The position numbers and the translations under genes are program-made. From NCBI GenBank assembly GCA_005882635.1, contig VBFG01000121.1:1-32168 (forward strand): a stretch of DNA of 32,168 bases. The letters run 5' to 3'. This document shows, piece by piece, positions 9,533-15,186 of this stretch; the stretch's first letter is position 1; each line of letters opens with the position of its first letter. The DNA is from Chloroflexota bacterium (GTDB taxonomy: Bacteria; Chloroflexota; Limnocylindria; Limnocylindrales; CSP1-4). The notes under the pieces are model-generated. The model had not been told where the DNA came from. It ran no database searches and saw nothing but the letters and a program-made list of their open reading frames with translations.

Positions 9533-10555
9533 ATGACCGGGCCTCGGACGATGTCTCGGGCAATGCCCCTGCTCCTCCTCACGCTGCTCGCGAGCTGTGG
9601 GACACAGCCGACGCCGGACGGGAACGCCGCGTCGGTCGCTCCCGGCTCCTCGCCCGCGGCCACAGCCGAACCAGGCAGCTCGCTGTCGATCGCCCTCAGC
9701 AAGCTCGACCCGGCGTCCCGGGCCCTGGCCGGTCTGATCGAGCCGGGCGAGATGGTCGACGCGAGGATCGATACGGGCAACCCCGTCGACGTGATCCGGG
9801 CCGTTCGCGCGGGTGGCGGGACCGCCAATCTCGTCTCGGACACGATCGTCCTGCTGACCGCCCCCTTCGACGTCGTCGTCGCGAACCTGGCCAGGATCGA
9901 TGTCGCGAGTGGATCGCTGGCCGAGGACCTGACGGCGATGCGCCGGATCGCGGCGCAACCCCCGGCCGCGCAATCCTCGAATTCCGGAAACCCGTATGCC
10001 GGCACGGACATCGCGGTGCCGGCGGATGCCGTCGCCATCCCGCCGATCCTGCTTCGACCGATGCTCGCGGCCCTGCGCGACGGCATCGTGACGTTCGACT
10101 CCCGACCCTACCGTGCGATGTCCTTCGATGGCAGCTGCGGAGCCGATTCGTGCGATCTCACTGCCACCGGGTTCGTCGACGGCGCCTCACCCGACGCCAC
10201 CGACTGGTGGGCGGTCCATGCGGCCGCCGTCAACGGCTGGCTGCCGACGAGTGGCCCCGGCGATCGCCAGCTCCGCGGGATTCCCCGGCCGCTCGCCCGG
10301 GCAGCGGAGTGGATCGCCCGCTCGGACCCGGCCGTCGCCAACGAGATCGCCTCGTACGATCGGCTCGCCTCGATCGCCTGGCAGCCCGGGCAGCCGATCC
10401 TGATCCGGATCGACTATCAGCGGGACTGCGCCGCAGCACGCGCGCCGGGCGCGGTCGTCGCGGAGGATGGCGTCTGCCTGGACAACCTCGAGGTCCTCGT
10501 CGACGTCGCGACCGCCAGAGTCGTCGACGTCGAGGCCACGACCCTCAAGTCCTGA
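9533..10555 (+). CDS. Putative lipoprotein of unknown function
   Basis: A 340-residue protein with a short lipoprotein signal: a charged N-terminus, the hydrophobic run MPLLLLTLLASC and a lipobox LASC placing the acylated cysteine at residue 22 (counting from ATG 9533; in-frame ATGs at 9551 and 9563 would also leave a signal). A Ser/Pro/Ala linker follows to about residue 48, then a mixed alpha/beta domain with paired cysteines (SCGADSC about 200-206; RDCAAARAPG and DGVCLDN near the C-terminus) that could form disulfides outside the cytoplasm. The end has a strand repeat LEVLVDVATARVVDVEAT like PepSY/NTF2-type small domains, but I do not assign a family. It is divergent from the mscS-type gene and convergent with the IclR gene, 42 nt away. 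Confidence 0.8.
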   Translation: MTGPRTMSRAMPLLLLTLLASCGTQPTPDGNAASVAPGSSPAATAEPGSSLSIALSKLDPASRALAGLIEPGEMVDARIDTGNPVDVIRAVRAGGGTANLVSDTIVLLTAPFDVVVANLARIDVASGSLAEDLTAMRRIAAQPPAAQSSNSGNPYAGTDIAVPADAVAIPPILLRPMLAALRDGIVTFDSRPYRAMSFDGSCGADSCDLTATGFVDGASPDATDWWAVHAAAVNGWLPTSGPGDRQLRGIPRPLARAAEWIARSDPAVANEIASYDRLASIAWQPGQPILIRIDYQRDCAAARAPGAVVAEDGVCLDNLEVLVDVATARVVDVEATTLKS

Positions 10556-10597
10556 CCTCGACCCTCGGGTGCTGGCCCGCGCCGTCCGCGAGCCCGA

Positions 10598-11536
10598 TCA
10601 GGACGCGGCGGCAACCCCCGCAGGCGCCTCTGCGACCGAGCCGTTCGATGAGCCGCTGGATGAGCCGTTCGATGAGCCGTTGGAGCTCGCCGGCAGCGCT
10701 GCCGGCTCGCTCGCGGCCAGCGACGAGTTCGTCAGCGCCTGGGCCAGCGAGGGCTGGGCAGCCGTCGCCGAACCCGTCCCGCCGAGCCGGACCGAGATCG
10801 CCGCCGCGGCCTCGCGGGCCTGGGCGGCGAGCTCCGGGATCCGCCGTGGGGTGAGCCGGAATGCCGGGCCCCAGATGTCGACCGCGGCGATGACGTTGCC
10901 GCGCGCATCGTGGACCGGGGCCGCGACGGCGTTGAGACCCATCTCGAACTCGCCGAGCGCCGTGGCATATCCGCGCCGTCGGATCCGGGCGAGCTCCTCG
11001 AGGAGCGGCTCGAGCTCCGTGATCGTCCGCTCCGTGTAACTCAGCAGCCCGCGCCGGACGATCCGCAGAACCTCGCGCTCGGCGACGGCGGCGAGGAGGA
11101 CCTTGCCGGACGCGACGCAGTGGAGCGGCGTCGACCGGCCCGTCCAGTCGCCGACCGCGATCAGGTTCGGGCCGTCGGCCTGGGCAACGGTGAGGAGCGA
11201 GTCGCCATCGAGGACGCCGAGGCCGGTCGTCTCGTGGGTCAGCCGGGCGAGGCGCTCCAGCTCGGGCATCGAGATCCCGCGGAGGTCGAGCGTCCGCTCG
11301 GCGCGCTCCGCGAGACGGATGATGACGAGGCCCAGCCGGTACTTGCCGGTCTCATCGTCCTGCTCGACGAGCCCGCGCTTCTGGAGCGTCGCGAGGAGCC
11401 GCGACGCCGTCGACTTGTGGAGGCCGAGCCGCCGCGCGAGCTCGGTCACGCCGGCCTCGCCCTGCGACTCGCCGAGGGCGAGCAAGAGCGCCGCGGCTCG
11501 GTCGACCGAGCGGACGGCGTTACCGTCGAGGACCAT
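10598..11536 (-). CDS. IclR-family transcriptional regulator
   Basis: A 312-residue regulator. Residues about 5-65 are the N-terminal winged helix-turn-helix (VTELARRLGLHKSTASRLLATLQKRGLV split by the turn at GLHKS), and about 80-260 the IclR effector-binding domain (GVLDGDSLLTVAQ, STPLHCVASGKVLLA, GYATALGEFEMGLNAVAAPV). The start is ATG 11536 with GAGAGGAG about 9 nt upstream. It lies 53 nt behind the aminotransferase gene on the same strand and very likely forms an operon with it. The C-terminal tail (about 270-312) is a low-complexity Ser/Asn/Gly extension not normal for the family, encoded by a 12-bp tandem repeat. The likely target is the palindrome at 13040-13058 in front of the operon. 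Confidence 0.95.
   Translation of the reverse strand: MVLDGNAVRSVDRAAALLLALGESQGEAGVTELARRLGLHKSTASRLLATLQKRGLVEQDDETGKYRLGLVIIRLAERAERTLDLRGISMPELERLARLTHETTGLGVLDGDSLLTVAQADGPNLIAVGDWTGRSTPLHCVASGKVLLAAVAEREVLRIVRRGLLSYTERTITELEPLLEELARIRRRGYATALGEFEMGLNAVAAPVHDARGNVIAAVDIWGPAFRLTPRRIPELAAQAREAAAAISVRLGGTGSATAAQPSLAQALTNSSLAASEPAALPASSNGSSNGSSSGSSNGSVAEAPAGVAAAS
10638..10685 (-). repeat. 12-bp tandem repeat, four units, encoding the Ser-Asn-Gly tail of the IclR protein
   Basis: Plus-strand units are GAGCCGTTCGAT, GAGCCGCTGGAT, GAGCCGTTCGAT and GAGCCGTTGGAG. In the coding frame they give (S)SNGS-type repeats near the C-terminus. The in-frame unit length lets copy number change without a frameshift. 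Confidence 0.85.
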
Positions 11537-11589
11537 CGATCCGTTGCTCCTCTCTCGTCGTGACGGTGGGCGATCCGGGGCGACCGGGG

Positions 11590-12993
11590 TCAGCCGGCTG
11601 CCTCGTGGGCCTGGGCGCCTTGCGCGTGCTCCGCGACCTCGCCGCGGGCCCGAGCCTCGAGCGCCGCGTTCAGCGACTCCTCGAATATCGACACGACGCG
11701 ATCGACCGTGTCCCCCTGGGCGTGGGCCTCGCAGATGAACCACGGCTCGCGGCTGTCCGGCTCGGGCATCGCGCCGCGGGCGTGCATCCCGAAGGCCACG
11801 GCGTCGTAGAGCTCGTGGTCCGACTTCGCCCAGTCGCGGTACTCGGTCGGAGCCTGCTCGGTGAACATGATCCCGAACATCGACGGGTGACCGGTGAAGA
11901 CGTATGGAAGCCCAGTCGGGTTGAGGACCTCGCGGAGGCCGTCCTGGACCCGCCGGCCGGTCGCGTGGATCGTCTCGAGCGCATTCGTGTCGCGGATGAT
12001 CGACAGCGTCTTCACCGCCGCTGCGGCCGCGACGCGATTGCCGGCGTAAGTCCCGCCGTGGCTGACCTTGTCGGGCAGGACGCTCATCACCTCGCGCCGG
12101 CCGCCGAAAGCCGCCGCCGGGTAGCCGTTGCCCATCGCCTTGGCGAAGGTCGCGAGATCCGGCCGGATCCCGAAGTACTCGGCCGCGCCACCCCTGGCGA
12201 ACCGGAAGCCGGTCTTGACCTCGTCGAAGATCAGGAGGATCCCGAACTCTTCCGTCAGGGCCCGCATCGCCGCGTGGAAGCCCGGCTGCGGCATGATGCC
12301 CTGGGCGTTGCCGAGGACGGGCTCGACGATGACGGCGGCGATGTCGTGCCCCTCGCGTTCGAACAGCTGCCGGAGGAGCTCGATGTTGTTGTAGCGGGCC
12401 GGGATGATCGTGTCGGCGACCGCCTCGGGGATGCCGCGGCCCCACGCCAGGCGGACCGGGTTGTCGGCGTCGCCGAGCTCGCTCATGTCGTCCGGCGTCA
12501 CCGAGATCAGGGCGTAGTCGTGGACGCCGTGGTACTGGCCCTCGAACTTCACGATCTTGTTCCGGCCCGTGTAGGCGCGGGCGACCCGCATCGCATGCAT
12601 CGTCGCCTCGGTCCCGGACACGGTCATCCGGGCCATCTCGACCCAGCCGGTCAGCTCCGCGACGAGCTCCATCGCCCGGACCTCGTCCTCGCTCGTCAGC
12701 GAGAAGCTGACGCCCATCCGCATGTGGTCGTTGACGTAGTCGTCGACGCGGGCGTCGGCGTGGCCGAGGATCACCGGCCCGTAGCCCATCCGCAGGTCGA
12801 TGTACTCGTTGCCGTCGAGGTCCCAGACGGTCCCGCCCTGGCCCCGATCGATGTAGATCGTCTGCTCGCCCCAGGCCCGGAAGTTCGAGTTCGTGCCGCC
12901 GGGCAGCGTCCGCGACGCGCGACGGTAGGTCTCGAGCTGGCGGGTCCGACGGAGCGTCGGGGCTGGGGTCGTCGAGCGAGGCTCGGTGGCCAT
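11590..12993 (-). CDS. Class III PLP aminotransferase, glutamate-1-semialdehyde aminomutase-like
   Basis: A 467-residue fold-type I PLP enzyme. It shows the GSAM/omega-transaminase landmarks: PGGTNSNFR near 31-39, VSGTEATMHAMRVAR (125-139), the PLP-binding aspartate in LLIFDEVKTGFR (D257) and the Schiff-base lysine in TFAKAMGNGYPAAAFGGRR (K285), then HGGTYAGNR. The start ATG 12993 is preferred (AGGAG upstream); in-frame ATGs at 13029 and 13071 have no ribosome site. A true HemL would normally sit among haem genes and lack the long C-terminus; here the partner is an IclR regulator, which suggests a catabolic amino-ketone or amino-acid substrate rather than haem synthesis. The substrate cannot be read from the sequence. 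Confidence 0.92.
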   Translation of the reverse strand: MATEPRSTTPAPTLRRTRQLETYRRASRTLPGGTNSNFRAWGEQTIYIDRGQGGTVWDLDGNEYIDLRMGYGPVILGHADARVDDYVNDHMRMGVSFSLTSEDEVRAMELVAELTGWVEMARMTVSGTEATMHAMRVARAYTGRNKIVKFEGQYHGVHDYALISVTPDDMSELGDADNPVRLAWGRGIPEAVADTIIPARYNNIELLRQLFEREGHDIAAVIVEPVLGNAQGIMPQPGFHAAMRALTEEFGILLIFDEVKTGFRFARGGAAEYFGIRPDLATFAKAMGNGYPAAAFGGRREVMSVLPDKVSHGGTYAGNRVAAAAAVKTLSIIRDTNALETIHATGRRVQDGLREVLNPTGLPYVFTGHPSMFGIMFTEQAPTEYRDWAKSDHELYDAVAFGMHARGAMPEPDSREPWFICEAHAQGDTVDRVVSIFEESLNAALEARARGEVAEHAQGAQAHEAAG

Positions 12994-13039
12994 GAGGGAC
13001 ACGCACTCCTGGGATCGGTGGACCGTCATGCGCGACGGG

Positions 13040-13058
13040 CGTTCCGGGGAGCGGAACG
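13040..13058. promoter_or_regulatory. Candidate operator: CGTTCCG-N5-CGGAACG inverted repeat
   Basis: A perfect 7-bp inverted repeat with GGGAG centre, 47-65 bp upstream of the aminotransferase start. IclR-family regulators commonly bind short palindromes in front of their own operons, and this is the only clear one in this promoter region. Assignment to the IclR protein encoded just downstream is inference. Confidence 0.45.
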
Positions 13059-13227
13059 GGTGAACCGCCATGTTGGCATAGTCCAGTCAGCCACGTCAAC
13101 GCGGATATCGCACGGATGCCCCAATTCGCGTGCGAATCGCGGCGGTGCGAGCCAGCTGATGTCCGTGAGTCGCATCGACTGGATGGATGACTGCGTCGAG
13201 GCGACGACGGTTGGGTCCGTCGCCACT

Positions 13228-13246
13228 TCGGTCGTGGGGCGACCGA
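13228..13246 (+). repeat. 19-bp hairpin repeat, copy 1 (TCGGTCG-TGGGG-CGACCGA)
   Basis: Perfect 7-bp arms around TGGGG; identical to copy 3. Confidence 0.8.
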
Positions 13247-13278
13247 GCGAGCGAAGAAGGGTCGTCGGCGTCGTCGCT

Positions 13279-13297
13279 TCTGGCGTGGGGCGACCGA
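13279..13297 (+). repeat. 19-bp hairpin repeat, copy 2, decayed left arm
   Basis: TCTGGCG-TGGGG-CGACCGA: the right arm and loop are identical to copies 1 and 3, while the left arm has two changes that weaken the stem. It starts 51 bp after copy 1. Confidence 0.75.
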
Positions 13298-13339
13298 ACC
13301 AGCCAACAAGCGGGCCGGGCGGGGCGTTCCTCCGCGCGT

Positions 13340-13358
13340 TCGGTCGTGGGGCGACCGA
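13340..13358 (+). repeat. 19-bp hairpin repeat, copy 3 (TCGGTCG-TGGGG-CGACCGA)
   Basis: Identical to copy 1, starting 61 bp after copy 2 and ending 29 bp from the DUF885 stop codon. Copies 2 and 3 are also followed by AAC(C/T)AGCC, extending the identity downstream. Confidence 0.8.
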
Positions 13359-13387
13359 ACTAGCCTGCGACTCTGGCGTCGACCCGA

Positions 13388-15085
13388 TCAGGCCGGCGTC
13401 GTCACCCAGTTCGGCAGCTCGCGCGAGAGCGTGGCGAGGGGCAGCGAGCCGTGGCCCAGCACCTGGTCATGGAATTCGCGCAGGTCGAAGCGTGAGCCAT
13501 CGCGGGTGGCGAGCTCTGCGCGCAGCCGCTCGATCTCGCGGCACCCGATCAAGTACGTCAGCGCCTGGCCGGGCCAGACGATGTAGCGATCGGTCTCGAT
13601 CGTCGCGTCGGTCTCCGACAGGCCGGTCTCGAGCAGGAAGTCGATCGACTGCTGGCGGGACCAGCGGAGCGCATGGAGCCCGGTGTCGACGACCAGGCGA
13701 GCCGCTCGCCAGGCGACGGCGTCGAGCATCCCGAACCGCTCGCCATCGTCGCGGAAGAGGCCCATCTCGTCGGCCAGCTTCTCGCTGTACAGGCCCCAGC
13801 CTTCGACGTACGCGCCACCGACGATCCGTGCCCCCAGCCGCCGGAACGTCGACAGGTCGGGGTTCTCCTGCTCGAGGGCGATCTGGAAGTGGTGGCCGGG
13901 CACGGCCTCGTGGTAGGTCGTCGTGGCGAGCTTCGTGTATTTCCGGCTCGGAAGATCGTAGCCGTTCGCGTAGTAGATCCCCGGCCGCGAACCATCCGGT
14001 GCCGGCGGGAAGTAGTAGGCGAACGGGGCGTCCTTCTCCTTGAACTCCTCGACGGCCATGACCTCCAGGCCGGACTTCGGCAGGCGGCCGAAGAAGCGCG
14101 GCGCGACGGCCATGGCGCGGTCGATGTCCTCGCGGGCCCGGTCGAGCAGCTCGTCCTTGGTGCTGGGCGTGTTCGCGGGGTCGTCGAGGAGCCGCTGGCG
14201 ATATTCCTGCGGGCTTGCCGCCCCGGCGGCCGAGGCGATGGCTCGCCGGCCCTCGTCGATGAGGGCGAGCTCGTCGAGCCCGATCTGGTGGACGGTCGAC
14301 GGGTCGAGCTCCAGCGTCGTCCAGGATCGAATCTGGGTGCGGTACAGCGACTCGCCGTTCGTCGCCGACCACAGGCCCGGCTCCTCCCGCGTCGCCTTCA
14401 GGTAGTCGCCGCGGAGAACGTCGAGAAACGCCTGATCGGCCGGGTAGATGACCTGCTCGGTGACCTTCCGGACGCGCTCTCGGGCGGCATCGTTCGTGAC
14501 CTTCGCCAGGGCCGGCACGATGGCTTCGGCGAGCGGGATCGCGAGCAGCCGCTCCAGCTGGGCGACCGTCCGATCCGCGACGATCCGCGGCGCCGTCAGG
14601 CCCGTGTCGAGACCCTCGCGGAGGATGTCGGCGTTCGCGGCCATGTAGTCGCGGTACGCCTCGAGGCGGGCGATGAACTTCTCGAGTCGTTCCGGCGTGT
14701 CGGCCGGCTGGAACTGGCAGACCTGCGGCAGGAGCGTCTGGGGGCCCGAGATCTGGTCGACGACCCGGAGCCGATGGGTGCCCTGGTCGTCCTCCTCGAT
14801 TGCCTGGTCGGCGATGACGATCAGCATGTCGCGGGTGATCCGCTCCTCGACCGACAGGTCATCGACCGGGAGCGCCTCCGCCGCCGCCTTCGTCTCCTCC
14901 ATGAGCTTGCGGCCCTTCGCCCGGCCCGCCGGGCTGGGGTCCTCCAGCCGGTCGGCGTAGCGCTCGTCGCCGTACACGGTCGCCGTCGTCGGGTTGAGCT
15001 CGAGGATCGCCTCCCAGAAGCGGTCAGCAAGAGCGTCGACCGCGGACGCGCGGTCGTCGGGCAGGGTCACGTCGGTGGTCTCCAT
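13388..15085 (-). CDS. DUF885-family putative metallopeptidase
   Basis: A 565-residue member of the DUF885 family, widespread soluble or secreted proteins thought to be zinc-dependent peptidases of gluzincin type. The diagnostic elements are YHEAVPGHHFQ (HEAVPGHH at 392-399, the presumed metal site and base) and EGWGLYSEKLADEMG (428-442, the downstream glutamate), with the usual helical N-terminal half carrying PQVCQF and QIGLDEL. No signal peptide is visible, so a cytoplasmic location is predicted. ATG 15085 is the first start of the frame with family-like sequence; no ribosome site is evident. It lies 101 nt downstream of the pseudo-methyltransferase gene on the same strand. The substrate is unknown. 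Confidence 0.93.
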   Translation of the reverse strand: METTDVTLPDDRASAVDALADRFWEAILELNPTTATVYGDERYADRLEDPSPAGRAKGRKLMEETKAAAEALPVDDLSVEERITRDMLIVIADQAIEEDDQGTHRLRVVDQISGPQTLLPQVCQFQPADTPERLEKFIARLEAYRDYMAANADILREGLDTGLTAPRIVADRTVAQLERLLAIPLAEAIVPALAKVTNDAARERVRKVTEQVIYPADQAFLDVLRGDYLKATREEPGLWSATNGESLYRTQIRSWTTLELDPSTVHQIGLDELALIDEGRRAIASAAGAASPQEYRQRLLDDPANTPSTKDELLDRAREDIDRAMAVAPRFFGRLPKSGLEVMAVEEFKEKDAPFAYYFPPAPDGSRPGIYYANGYDLPSRKYTKLATTTYHEAVPGHHFQIALEQENPDLSTFRRLGARIVGGAYVEGWGLYSEKLADEMGLFRDDGERFGMLDAVAWRAARLVVDTGLHALRWSRQQSIDFLLETGLSETDATIETDRYIVWPGQALTYLIGCREIERLRAELATRDGSRFDLREFHDQVLGHGSLPLATLSRELPNWVTTPA

Positions 15086-15186
15086 CGTGGGCGCCGGTGT
15101 GCGCCAGGTTGCCCGGATCGGGGCGCGGATTGTTGCGCGTCAGGGTACCGTGCGCGCCGCTTCGGGGCTCGGTTTGATGACCCGCA

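Larger units (their letters stand above)
12994..13387. other. Intergenic region with a candidate operator and three hairpin repeats
   Basis: 394 nt without a supportable gene, between the DUF885 stop and the aminotransferase start (both minus strand). The right half holds three 19-bp inverted repeats and the left half a CGTTCCG/CGGAACG palindrome. On the minus strand TTGACG (13094-13099) could be a -35, but no -10 at normal spacing is evident. Confidence 0.7.

Noticed and set aside
10565-10597. Bidirectional terminator between the convergent lipoprotein and iclR genes
   Set aside because: TCGGG/CCCGA arms can pair over a long interior, but the stem is short and there is no T-tract on either strand; too weak to list.
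11590-12993. Naming the aminotransferase hemL
   Set aside because: Signature residues fit the wider class III family equally well, and the IclR partner and absence of haem genes argue against a haem role.
13075-13099. TTGACG / TATGCC as the promoter of the aminotransferase operon
   Set aside because: The spacer is only 13 nt, outside the workable range.
13072-13309. Extension of the minus-strand frame through the hairpin repeats (VAPR-QKRRRRR-like peptides)
   Set aside because: The peptide is only the translation of the inverted repeats; no start with a ribosome site and no family similarity.
13228-13358. CRISPR array
   Set aside because: Only three units of 19 bp, one degenerate, uneven and non-unique spacing, and no cas genes.
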